Positions 31,029 to 38,949 of a DNA stretch of 64,000 nucleotides are shown in pieces. The translations under genes and the position numbers were made by a program. Below the pieces are notes generated by a model. That model was not told the DNA's origin. It saw only the letters and a list, made by a program, of their open reading frames with translations, and searched no databases. The stretch comes from Streptomyces sp. NBC_00510 (GTDB lineage Bacteria > Actinomycetota > Actinomycetes > Streptomycetales > Streptomycetaceae), in assembly GCA_036013505.1 (NCBI GenBank), contig CP107851.1:6966501-7030500 (forward strand), given 5' to 3'. Each line of letters opens with the position of its first letter. The first letter of the stretch is position 1.

Positions 31029-32858
31029 ATGACGGCTCTCGCACCCGGCGCAACCGAGGACACGACGGACTTCGCCGACGCCGACCGGGGATTCCTCGGT
31101 GCCCTGACCCCCGGCCGCGTCACCGACGGCGACGGCCGGGTGGTCTGGGACGGCGACGCGTACTCCTTCCTGCAGGGCCCGTGCCCCGACACGGCGCACC
31201 CCGGCCTGTGGCGGCAGAGCCGGCTCGCCTCCCGGCAGGGGCTGTTCGAGGTCGTCGAGGGGATCTACCAGGTACGAGGCCTGGACCTGTCGAACATGAC
31301 CCTCGTCGAGGGGGACCGCGGGGTCGTCGTCATCGACCCCCTCCGCTCCGCCGAGTGCGCCGCCGCCGCCCTCGCCCTCTACCGCGAACACCGCGGGGAC
31401 CGGCCCGTCACCGCCCTCATCTACAGCCACTCGCACGTCGACCACTTCGGCGGCGCCCGCGGTGTCCTGCCGCACGGTCACGACCCGGTGCCCGTCCTGG
31501 CCCCGGCCGGCTTCCTGGAGCACGCCGCCGGCGAGAGCGTCGACGCCGGGGTCGCGATGACCCGCCGCGCCGTCTACATGTACGGCTCCGAACTGCCCAA
31601 GGGCCCGGCCGGGCAGATCGGCTGCGGCCTCGGCCAGACCGCCTCCACCGGAAGCGTCACCCTGATCCCGCCCACCGTCCTGGTCACCCGCACCGGCCAG
31701 GACGAGACCATCGACGGGGTCCGGATCATCTTCCAGCTCACCCCGGGGGCCGAGGCGCCCGCCGAGATGAACTTCCACTTCCCCGCCAAGCGGGTGCTGT
31801 GCATGGCGGAGAACGCCACCCACACCATGCACAACGTCCTCACCCTGCGCGGCGCGCAGGTCCGCGACGCCCGGCTGTGGGCGCACTACCTCAACGAGGC
31901 CCTCGTCCTCTTCGGCAACGCCTCCGACGTCGTCATCGCCTCCCACCACTGGCCGACCTGGAGCCGCGAGGGCATCCACCGGCTGCTGTCGCACCAGCGC
32001 GACCTCTACGCCTACCTCCACGACCAGACCCTGCGGCTGATCAACAGGGGCCTCACCGGCAGCGAGATCGCCGAGGAGCTGACCCTGCCCCCGGCCCTGG
32101 AACGGATCAACTGCAACCGCGGCTACTACGGCTCCCTCAGCCACAACGTGAAGGCCGTCTACCAGCGCTACATGGGCTGGTTCGACGGCAACCCGGCCCA
32201 CCTGTGGCAGCACCCCCCGGCGGAGGAGGCGCGCCGCTACGTGGACTGCCTCGGCGGCACCGACGCCACCGTCGCCAAGGCCAGGGAGTACGCCGAGGCG
32301 GGCGACCTGCGCTTCGCCGTCACCCTGCTGGGCCACGCCGTCTTCGCCGACCCCGGGCACGCCGCCGCGGCGGAGGAGCTGGCCCTGCTCTACGAACGGC
32401 TGGGGCACGGCTGCGAGAACGGCCCCTGGCGCAACTTCTACCTGATGGGCGCCCAGGAACTGCGGCAGGGGGTGACCCGGACCCCCGTCGTCATCGCGAA
32501 CCCGGAGCTGATGGCCGCCCTGACCGTCGACCAGCTCATCGACTCCCTCGCCATCCGCGTCAACGGCCCCAAGGCCTGGGACGTCCACCTGACCATCGAC
32601 TGGCGCCTCACCGACGAGCACCGCACCTGGCACCTGACCCTCTCCAACGGCGCCCTCACCTACTTCTCCACCCAGGACGGGCGCCCCGCCGTCCGGCACG
32701 CCGACCTGACGCTCACCCTCAGCCGGCCCGAGCTGCACCGGCTCCTCGCGGGCGGCCGCTTCGAGGGCGTCGACCACGAGGGGGACCTGAAGGTGGTCGC
32801 GACCCTCGTCGGACTGCTGGACGCCGCCGACCAGGACTTCCCGATCGTCACACCGTGA
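31029..32858 (+). CDS. Alkyl/aryl-sulfatase (SdsA1-like, metallo-beta-lactamase fold)
   Basis: A 609-residue type III alkylsulfatase, releasing sulfate from alkyl sulfate esters. The metallo-beta-lactamase domain shows IYSHSHVDHFGGARGVL (HxHxDH zinc motif) and MAEN-TH (AENATHTMHN). DAALRGAQVRDARLWAHYLNEAL and SHHWPTWSREGI are typical of this family. The dimerisation domain and C-terminal SCP2-like domain (from about residue 485, LMAALTVDQLIDSLAIRV onward) follow. No signal peptide is visible, so it is probably cytosolic here. It is monocistronic or coupled to the hydrolase 27 bp downstream. Confidence 0.92.
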   Translation: MTALAPGATEDTTDFADADRGFLGALTPGRVTDGDGRVVWDGDAYSFLQGPCPDTAHPGLWRQSRLASRQGLFEVVEGIYQVRGLDLSNMTLVEGDRGVVVIDPLRSAECAAAALALYREHRGDRPVTALIYSHSHVDHFGGARGVLPHGHDPVPVLAPAGFLEHAAGESVDAGVAMTRRAVYMYGSELPKGPAGQIGCGLGQTASTGSVTLIPPTVLVTRTGQDETIDGVRIIFQLTPGAEAPAEMNFHFPAKRVLCMAENATHTMHNVLTLRGAQVRDARLWAHYLNEALVLFGNASDVVIASHHWPTWSREGIHRLLSHQRDLYAYLHDQTLRLINRGLTGSEIAEELTLPPALERINCNRGYYGSLSHNVKAVYQRYMGWFDGNPAHLWQHPPAEEARRYVDCLGGTDATVAKAREYAEAGDLRFAVTLLGHAVFADPGHAAAAEELALLYERLGHGCENGPWRNFYLMGAQELRQGVTRTPVVIANPELMAALTVDQLIDSLAIRVNGPKAWDVHLTIDWRLTDEHRTWHLTLSNGALTYFSTQDGRPAVRHADLTLTLSRPELHRLLAGGRFEGVDHEGDLKVVATLVGLLDAADQDFPIVTP

Positions 32859-32884
32859 GGATCCCCCGGCGCGCGCCCGGCACC

Positions 32885-33865
32885 ATGATCCACCACCGCA
32901 CCGTCGAAGCGAACGGGATCCGGCTGCACATCGCGGAGCAGGGCGAGGGCCCGCTGGTGCTGCTGCTGCACGGCTTCCCCGAGTGCTGGTACTCCTGGCG
33001 CCACCAGTTCGCGCCGCTCGCCGCCGCCGGCTACCGGGTGGTCGCCCCCGACCAGCGCGGCTACGGCCGCAGCGAGCGGCCCGGCGCCGTCGACGCCTAC
33101 ACCGTCCTCGACCTCGTCGGCGACGTCGTCGGGCTCGTGCACGCCCTCGGCGAGAGCCGGGCCGTCGTCGTCGGCCACGACTGGGGCGCCCCCGTCGCCT
33201 GGCACACCGCGCTGCTGCGGCCCGACGTCGTCCGCGCCGTAGTGGGCCTCAGCGTCCCGCCGACCTTGCGCAGCGGCGACACTCCGCCGCTGCGGTCCGT
33301 GCGCGAGCTGTACGACGGGCGGTTCTACTGGAACTACTTCGAGCGGCCCGGTGTCGCCGACGCCGAGTTCGCCGCCGACCCGCGGGCCACCTTCCGTCGT
33401 TTCCTGTACGGCGCGTCCGGCGACAACCCCGCCAACGACCCGGTCCCGGCCCAGCCCCTCGTCCCGCCCGGCGGCGGCTTCCTCGACCTCGTCGAGGAGC
33501 CCGGGGAACTCCCGGACTGGCTCACCGACGAGGACCTCGACGCCTTCGCCGCCGAGTACGCCGAGGCCGGCTTCACCGGTGGGCTCAACTGGTACCGCAA
33601 CCTCGACCGCAACTGGCGGCTGACCGCGCCCTGGGCCGGTGCCGCCCTCCAGGTCCCCGCCCTCTACGTCACCGGCGACCGCGACCTCGTCCACGGCTTC
33701 CCGGGGATGTCCGAGCTGCTCCCGGTGCTGCGGGAGCTCCACCCCACGCTGCGCGAACCGGTGGTGCTGCCCGGCTGCGGCCACTGGACCCAGCAGGAGC
33801 GCCCGGCGCAGGTCAACGCCGTGCTGCTGGACTTCCTGCGGGAGGTCGCTCCGCCCACCGGCTGA
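32885..33865 (+). CDS. Epoxide hydrolase-type alpha/beta hydrolase
   Basis: A 326-residue alpha/beta hydrolase. The oxyanion motif HGFPECWYSWRHQ, the nucleophile in VVGHDWGAPVAW (D99, GHDWG) and the catalytic histidine in GCGHWTQQE are all typical of soluble epoxide hydrolases, as is the lid tyrosine region FYWNYFERPG and GLNWYRNLDRNW. An Asp rather than Ser nucleophile separates it from esterases. It begins 27 bp after the alkylsulfatase and may share its transcript. Its TGA is immediately followed by the TCA (stop of the convergent gene). Confidence 0.9.
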   Translation: MIHHRTVEANGIRLHIAEQGEGPLVLLLHGFPECWYSWRHQFAPLAAAGYRVVAPDQRGYGRSERPGAVDAYTVLDLVGDVVGLVHALGESRAVVVGHDWGAPVAWHTALLRPDVVRAVVGLSVPPTLRSGDTPPLRSVRELYDGRFYWNYFERPGVADAEFAADPRATFRRFLYGASGDNPANDPVPAQPLVPPGGGFLDLVEEPGELPDWLTDEDLDAFAAEYAEAGFTGGLNWYRNLDRNWRLTAPWAGAALQVPALYVTGDRDLVHGFPGMSELLPVLRELHPTLREPVVLPGCGHWTQQERPAQVNAVLLDFLREVAPPTG

Positions 33866-34768
33866 TCACGTGTCGCACTCCAGCACGGTGCGGCACAGTC
33901 CGCACCGTGCCTTCACCCGGCCGCGCACGGGCACCCGGATCCGCTGGTGGCACGTGGGGCAGGAGAAGGAGACCCGCTGGGGGTCGGCGCCCTCGAAGGC
34001 GTAGCCCGCGGCCGGGTACGCGCCGCCGCGGCGCCGGTCGTGGGCGTACCGGCGGCGGCCCGCCCAGCCGCAGCCGACCATCGGCGGATGGCGCAGATCG
34101 GCCTCGGCGAGCCGCAGCCCCGTCCGGTAGGCCTCCCGTGCCCTCGGGCTGGTGAGCCACGGCTCGATGTCGTCGCCGAATGCCTGCGCCCGCTTGGCCA
34201 GGACGTAGCCGAACTCCTCCGGGGTGAGGTAGCCCAGCTTGGACGCGGCCGTGGTCAGCCGCTCCCCGAGCAGCGCCGGCTCCTCCCGGTAGGAGTCCAG
34301 CAGCAGCCAGCCCGCGCCCAGGTAGGTCGTGGCGGTGTCGGTGAGGATCTCGTTGTCCCGCACCCCGGGGTACTCCAGGCCGAGCCGGTGCAGGTAGACG
34401 TGCATCACCTCGTGCGCCAGCACCGCACCCACGTCGCGCCGGTCGTCCCGGAAGCGCGCGTGCAGCTCCACGAAGTACTCGGGCCCGGCGGCCAGTTCCA
34501 CGTTGCCCGCGTGCACCATGTCCCGGAAGCTGACCACCATGCGGGCCTCCGGCAGCCGGAAGTGCTGCACGATGGCCCGGGCCACCCGCTGGGCGCCCAG
34601 ATGGAGGTCCTCCTGCGCGGGGAACGCCACGGCTTCCGGGCGCACGCTCGCGGGGAAGCGGCTCACCGTGTCGTACGACAGCCGCCGGTACAGCGCGGTG
34701 AGGGCGGCCCGGACCTTCTCCAGGTGCGGGAAGCCGTGTTCGATCGGGCTGGACGACGGCTCGGTCAC
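33866..34768 (-). CDS. SprT-like/minigluzincin metallopeptidase-like protein with C-terminal zinc ribbon
   Basis: A 300-residue protein with a gluzincin motif VLAHEVMHVYLHRLG (HExxH) about residue 125, followed by DNEILTDTATTYLGAGWLLLDSY, where a Glu/Asp may be the third zinc ligand. The C-terminal 35 residues carry two cysteine pairs, CPTCHQRIRVPV and CGLCRTVLEC, a zinc ribbon. That pairing recalls SprT-type DNA-protein crosslink proteases, but the overall fold is not confirmed and its role is unknown. GTG 34768 starts MTEPSSSPIEHG. It is the last gene of a three-gene minus-strand set (VOC, methyltransferase, this). Confidence 0.7.
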   Translation of the reverse strand: MTEPSSSPIEHGFPHLEKVRAALTALYRRLSYDTVSRFPASVRPEAVAFPAQEDLHLGAQRVARAIVQHFRLPEARMVVSFRDMVHAGNVELAAGPEYFVELHARFRDDRRDVGAVLAHEVMHVYLHRLGLEYPGVRDNEILTDTATTYLGAGWLLLDSYREEPALLGERLTTAASKLGYLTPEEFGYVLAKRAQAFGDDIEPWLTSPRAREAYRTGLRLAEADLRHPPMVGCGWAGRRRYAHDRRRGGAYPAAGYAFEGADPQRVSFSCPTCHQRIRVPVRGRVKARCGLCRTVLECDT

Positions 34769-34800
34769 GGCGCCTCCCCGGCGGGTACGACGCTTCGAGC

Positions 34801-35823
34801 CTACGCGTCGACCCAGGCCGTTGTCGCCGTGCGTTCCGGCCCCGTGCCGCTCGCCGAACCGGCCACCCGCACGCCCAGCGCGGCCAGCCGCTCGGCGGCG
34901 GTCGGCGCGGTGCCGCCCTCCGCCTGGTACACGCTGACCAGCAGCCGCCCGCCCGGCTCCACGAGTTCCGCCAGCAGCCTGCGGACCAGGTCGCCCAGCC
35001 GGCGCTCGGGCACGCAGTCGGCGAGGGTGTGCACGAAGGTGAACCGGCCGCCGTCGGCGGGCCGCCAGTCCAGCGCGTTGCCCACCGCGATCCGCCCGGC
35101 CCACTGCGGCAGCCGGCGCCGGGCCAGCGCCACCAGGCGCGGGGCGAAGTCCACACCGTGGGGCTCGACCACCCGGCCCCGCTCCGCCGCCCACCGCCGC
35201 ACCGACTCCATCAGCAGCCCGTTGGCGCAGCCGACGTCCAGGAACGTGCCGTCCTTGTGGAGCGCCTCGACCACCATCGAGCGCCGCGCCCGCCACTGCT
35301 CCGGCTCCCGGCCGAAGCCCGAACCGCCCTCGGGCGTGGTCGCCCGCAGGTAGGCGGGCTCCAGCAGGCGCAGGTTGTCGGCGAAGTACGAGGCCTCGTC
35401 CTGCTCCCGGAAGGAGCGCGCCGCGTCCAGCACGGCACGCCGCTCGGGGCCGTGGGGGAGCAGGCCCGCGATCGTGCCGGCGTCGGCCACGACCAGGTCC
35501 GCGTCGGCGGCGTGCGGCCGCCGGCCCCGGTACCGGTCGCCGTCCAGCCAGGCGTAGAGCCGCTGTTGCCCCGCGTCCCAGGCGAAGGGGTGCACCCGCT
35601 GCCGGTAGTAGCCGGCGCTCTCCAGCGGCACCCGGGCGGCGGTGTCGAGCATCCAGTCCTCGCCGGGCAGCACCTCGCCGGACGGCAGGCGCACCACCCC
35701 GTCCGCGCCGCGCACCGCGCCCGCCAGGCCGCCCGGCAGGAACGGCACGAAGGTGACCCGGCGCACCGACGCGGGGTCCGGGTCCTCCTCGACCAATGCG
35801 TACGCCGTCCGCCGTGCGTCCAT
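34801..35823 (-). CDS. SAM-dependent methyltransferase with degenerate Nudix-like N-terminal domain
   Basis: A 340-residue protein. The C-terminal half (about 180-335) is a class I methyltransferase, with motif I TFLDVGCANGLLMES, VEPHGVDFAPRLVALAR, the adenine-binding IAVGNALDW and post-motif LLAELVEPGGRLLVSVYQ. The N-terminal 110 residues contain LPSGEVLPGEDWMLDTAARVPLESAGY, which resembles a Nudix box (GxxxxxE...) but lacks most catalytic glutamates, so it is probably a non-catalytic fold. The substrate is unknown. It is 32 bp from the SprT-like gene and 67 bp from the VOC gene. Confidence 0.8.
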   Translation of the reverse strand: MDARRTAYALVEEDPDPASVRRVTFVPFLPGGLAGAVRGADGVVRLPSGEVLPGEDWMLDTAARVPLESAGYYRQRVHPFAWDAGQQRLYAWLDGDRYRGRRPHAADADLVVADAGTIAGLLPHGPERRAVLDAARSFREQDEASYFADNLRLLEPAYLRATTPEGGSGFGREPEQWRARRSMVVEALHKDGTFLDVGCANGLLMESVRRWAAERGRVVEPHGVDFAPRLVALARRRLPQWAGRIAVGNALDWRPADGGRFTFVHTLADCVPERRLGDLVRRLLAELVEPGGRLLVSVYQAEGGTAPTAAERLAALGVRVAGSASGTGPERTATTAWVDA

Positions 35824-35890
35824 GCCGTTCCCCCTCGGCCGAGTGCGTTCGGGAACACCGTACAAGCGGCCGCCGACACCGGGCCGCCGC

Positions 35891-36289
35891 TCACCCCGTG
35901 ACGGCCGGCCCCGGCGTCTGCCCGTAGCAGAGGCAGAACGGGTGCCCGGCCGGGTCGGCGAAGACCCGGAAGCCGCTGCGCTCGCCGCCGCTGTCGTGCA
36001 GGAAGGCGGCGCCCAGCGCGACGACCTCCTGGTGGGCGCGCTCCACGTCGGCGCGGGTGGGGACGTCGAAGTCCAGGTGGAACTGCTGGGGGTGCTCCGG
36101 ATCGGGCCAGCGCGGCGGCCGGTGGAAGGGCACCTCCTGGAAGGCGATCCGGGTACCGTCCGGGGCCGTCAGGGTCACCCACGAGGGGTCCGCGGTGTCC
36201 AGGGCCCAGCCGAGGATCCCCTGGTAGAAGGCGCCCAGCGCGGCCGGGTCCGGGCAGTCGATCACGGTGCACTGCAAGGTGGCGATCAT
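35891..36289 (-). CDS. VOC-superfamily (glyoxalase-fold) protein
   Basis: A 132-residue VOC protein with two beta-alpha-beta-beta-beta modules. The first half shows QCTVIDCPDPAALGAFYQGILGW and WVTLTAPDGTRIAFQEV; the second shows QQFHLDFDVPTRADVERAH, and the end FRVFADPAGHPFCLCYG. Metal-ligand-type residues (H/E) are at LDFDV and the DPAGHPF strand. Many such proteins in streptomycetes are uncharacterised or bind hydrophobic antibiotics. ATG 36289 is the only well-placed start. It heads the minus-strand set that continues into the methyltransferase. Confidence 0.85.
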   Translation of the reverse strand: MIATLQCTVIDCPDPAALGAFYQGILGWALDTADPSWVTLTAPDGTRIAFQEVPFHRPPRWPDPEHPQQFHLDFDVPTRADVERAHQEVVALGAAFLHDSGGERSGFRVFADPAGHPFCLCYGQTPGPAVTG

Positions 36290-36489
36290 CCGCCGAGCCT
36301 GCCCGGCCTCCTCCTCGGGACGCAAGGCCCGCCCACGGGACCATACTTTCGGCTGATACGGAACCGGTCGGCCGGGGGAGGCCCCGGCACCCCCGGGCTC
36401 CGTACGGTGGGACCCGTGGCCGGCCGCCCGTCGCCCGGCGGCCGGCCACGGCATCCGTACCGCCGTCGCCGAAGGACCCCCACCAACCC

Positions 36490-36747
36490 ATGTCCGCCGC
36501 CTGTGCCGCCTCCGCCGTGACCGCCCCCGCCTTGGCCGTCCGGAGCGCCTCCGCCCGGATCGCCGCCGCCGTCGCCTGCCGCGCGGTGCTCGCGTCGGTG
36601 CTCGCGGCGTTCGCGGTCCTCGCGGTGTGCGTGGCCAGGGCGGCCGGGGTCCCCGGCACCCTGGGCGGCCCCGGACCGGCGCTGACCGGCGCGTTCCTGC
36701 TGGGAGCGGGCGTCTGCGGCGTCCTCTACGCCGTCCGCCCGAGGTGA
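36490..36747 (+). CDS. Small membrane protein adjacent to sortase
   Basis: An 85-residue Ala/Val-rich protein with two predicted TM helices (AVLASVLAAFAVLAVCVARAAG and LTGAFLLGAGVCGVLYAV). It precedes the sortase gene by 7 bp and is very probably co-expressed. No family was recognised. It may help position or regulate the sortase, which is inference. Confidence 0.6.
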   Translation: MSAACAASAVTAPALAVRSASARIAAAVACRAVLASVLAAFAVLAVCVARAAGVPGTLGGPGPALTGAFLLGAGVCGVLYAVRPR

Positions 36748-36754
36748 GGGGGCG

Positions 36755-37357
36755 ATGAGGATGACGCACCGTCGCATCAACGTCCTCGCCCTCGTCCTCC
36801 TCGCCGTCGCCGCCGCCGCGACCACCTGGGCGGTCACCCGCGCGGGGCAGGGCGCCGCCGCCGTGGTCCACGGCAGCACGCCCGCCCGCGCCTCCGACCC
36901 GGCCGGGCACACCCCGGTGCGCATCGACATCCCCAGCGCCGACGTGCACGCCCGCGTCGTCGACCTCGGGATCACCGACGACGGCACCCTCCAGACCCCC
37001 GCGACCGAGCAGGGCCGCTACGCCGGCTGGTACGACCGCAGCGCCGCCCCCGGCGACACCGGCACCTCCGTGATCGTCGGCCACGACGACGGCGGGCGCG
37101 GCCGCGCGGTCTTCCACGACCTGCACGCCGTGCGCCGCGCCGACACCGTCGTCGTCACCCGCCGTGACGGCAGCCGCGCCCGCTTCACCGTCACACGGAT
37201 CGAGCACGTCCCCCGGCGCTCCTTCCCCGCCCAGGACCTGCGCACGGACGGCGGCGTACCCACCCTGCGGCTCGTCACCTGCGCGGGCGACCGGCACGAC
37301 GGCCACCGGCCCGCCGGGGCGCTGGTCGTGCACGCGACCGCCGTCCGCGCCTCCTGA
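36755..37357 (+). CDS. Class F sortase
   Basis: A 200-residue sortase: N-terminal TM anchor (INVLALVLLAVAAAATTWAV), then the beta-barrel core. Catalytic residues visible are H110 in VIVGHDDGG and C176 in LRLVTCAGD; an arginine in DGHRPAG completes the likely active site. Class F enzymes of actinobacteria attach LPxTG-type proteins to the wall. No LPxTG substrate gene was recognised in this window. ATG 36755 has GAGGGGG upstream; a second ATG at 36761 is possible. Confidence 0.85.
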   Translation: MRMTHRRINVLALVLLAVAAAATTWAVTRAGQGAAAVVHGSTPARASDPAGHTPVRIDIPSADVHARVVDLGITDDGTLQTPATEQGRYAGWYDRSAAPGDTGTSVIVGHDDGGRGRAVFHDLHAVRRADTVVVTRRDGSRARFTVTRIEHVPRRSFPAQDLRTDGGVPTLRLVTCAGDRHDGHRPAGALVVHATAVRAS

Positions 37358-37584
37358 GTGGCGCTGCGGGCCCGGGCACCCCTCCCACCGCCCCGGTTGC
37401 CGCGGCATTTCCGGCGGAGGATCGTGAAGAGCGGGGCTGCCCTCGCATCGGATGCCGGAGTCGAGCGCCCTGGCCGGCGCGCCGCTCGGTTCCCCGCCGA
37501 CTCGGGCGCCGCCCGGCGGACCCCGGGTCATCCCCCGTCAGCCGGGCCGCCTCGGGCACCCGGGACGCAGGGTCACGGGAGGCC

Positions 37585-38850
37585 GTGATGTGCTTCGTGC
37601 ATTCTGGTACCGCGGGCGCCGGCAGCCTGGTGCAGCGGGCCTCCGCAGGACCGGCCGCGGCCGCGCTGTCGGCACTGGCCGCGGGGGGCGGGACGGTCGG
37701 CGGAATGGACGTCGCCGGCTCCGGCTTCCCGGACGTGACGACGGGACCGGACGGGGACAAGGTCGTGGACGGGTTCGGCCGCGTACTGCACAACCGGTGG
37801 AACCGGGACCTGCCCCCGGTGACCACGGTGCGGCCGGGCGAGGTCGTCCAACTGCTGTGCCGGGACGCCCTGGACATCGGCGCCGCGGCCCGGACGATGA
37901 CCCCCGAGGCGACCCTGACCATCGACCTCGGGAAGGTCCATCCGCTCACCGGCGCCATCGAGGTGGAGGGTGCGAAGCCGGGCGACATCCTCGAGGTCGA
38001 GGTGCTGGACGTCGCCCCGCTCGTGGACTTCGGCTACGTCGTCGTCAGCCCCGCCCTGGGCCTGTTCGGATCCCTGCGCCCCGAACTGCTCGCCCCGCTC
38101 GCCCCCTGGAGCGAGGCCTCCCAGTTCAGCGACCCCACCCCCGGACCGGCCGCCGGCGCCCTGCCGGAGGACCAGCCCCACAACAGCGGTGCCCCGTTCC
38201 TCCAGTTGTTCGGCTTCGAGCGCGGCCAGAACACCGGGTTCGCCACGTTCACCGGCGCCGACACCGGCCGGCAGGCGCGTATCCCCATCGCGCCCTTCAT
38301 GGGGATCATGGGCGTCGCGCCCCTGCGCAAGGGCATGTACCGCACCTTCCCGCCCGACGTCAGCGGCGCGATGGGCGGCAACACCGACATCCGGCAGCTG
38401 GTCAAGGGAGCGCGGATACAGATCCCGGTCTACGCCGAGGGCGCGCTGTTCTCCGCCGGGGACGGGCACATGGCGCAAGGCGACGGAGAGGTGACCGGGA
38501 CGGCCATCGAGACGCTCATGGCCGTCACGCTGCGGTTCGCCGTCATCCCGGACACGGTGATCGCCGGTCCCCGGGCCGTCGTGCCCGCCGCGGACCCCAC
38601 CCAGCTGGCCATGCCCGAGGAGATGCTCGCCCAGGGCTACTACCAGACGACCGGCACCGGACCGGACCTGATGGAGAACGCGAAGAACGCGGTCCGGGAC
38701 ATGGTCGACTGGCTCGCCGGCGAGCAGGGTCTGAGCCTGCACGAGGCCTACACGCTCTGCAGCGTGGCGGGCGACCTGAAGATCAACGAGACGGTGGACC
38801 TGCCGTCCTGGCTCGTGTCGATGACCCTTCCGCGCGGCATCTTCACCTGA
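37585..38850 (+). CDS. Acetamidase/formamidase family protein
   Basis: A 421-residue protein matching the FmdA/AmdA family, which hydrolyses formamide or acetamide to ammonia. The core runs from HNRWNRDLPPVTTVRPGEVVQLLCRDALD through TIDLGKVHPLTGAIEVEGAKPGDILEVEVLD, PPDVSGAMGGNTDIRQL, GALFSAGDGHMAQGDGEVTGTAIET and the C-terminal LHEAYTLCSVAGDLKINETVD. The first 50 residues (CFVHSGTAGAGSLVQRASAG and onward) are unusual and could be a non-native extension; ATG 37705 is an alternative start. Nitrogen scavenging is the likely role. Confidence 0.85.
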   Translation: MMCFVHSGTAGAGSLVQRASAGPAAAALSALAAGGGTVGGMDVAGSGFPDVTTGPDGDKVVDGFGRVLHNRWNRDLPPVTTVRPGEVVQLLCRDALDIGAAARTMTPEATLTIDLGKVHPLTGAIEVEGAKPGDILEVEVLDVAPLVDFGYVVVSPALGLFGSLRPELLAPLAPWSEASQFSDPTPGPAAGALPEDQPHNSGAPFLQLFGFERGQNTGFATFTGADTGRQARIPIAPFMGIMGVAPLRKGMYRTFPPDVSGAMGGNTDIRQLVKGARIQIPVYAEGALFSAGDGHMAQGDGEVTGTAIETLMAVTLRFAVIPDTVIAGPRAVVPAADPTQLAMPEEMLAQGYYQTTGTGPDLMENAKNAVRDMVDWLAGEQGLSLHEAYTLCSVAGDLKINETVDLPSWLVSMTLPRGIFT

Positions 38851-38949
38851 CGGCACGCCGGCCCGCACGCCCGGCCGACCGGCCCGCGCGACCGTGGGCC
38901 GCGGCGAACCGCCGTGCGCCGCGGACCGGGCATGGGGCAGCATGACCGC

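Noticed and set aside
37358-37588. 76-codon GTG frame between sortase and acetamidase genes
   Set aside because: Arg/Pro/Ala-rich with no hydrophobic pattern, overlaps the acetamidase start and has no ribosome-binding site; treated as non-coding.
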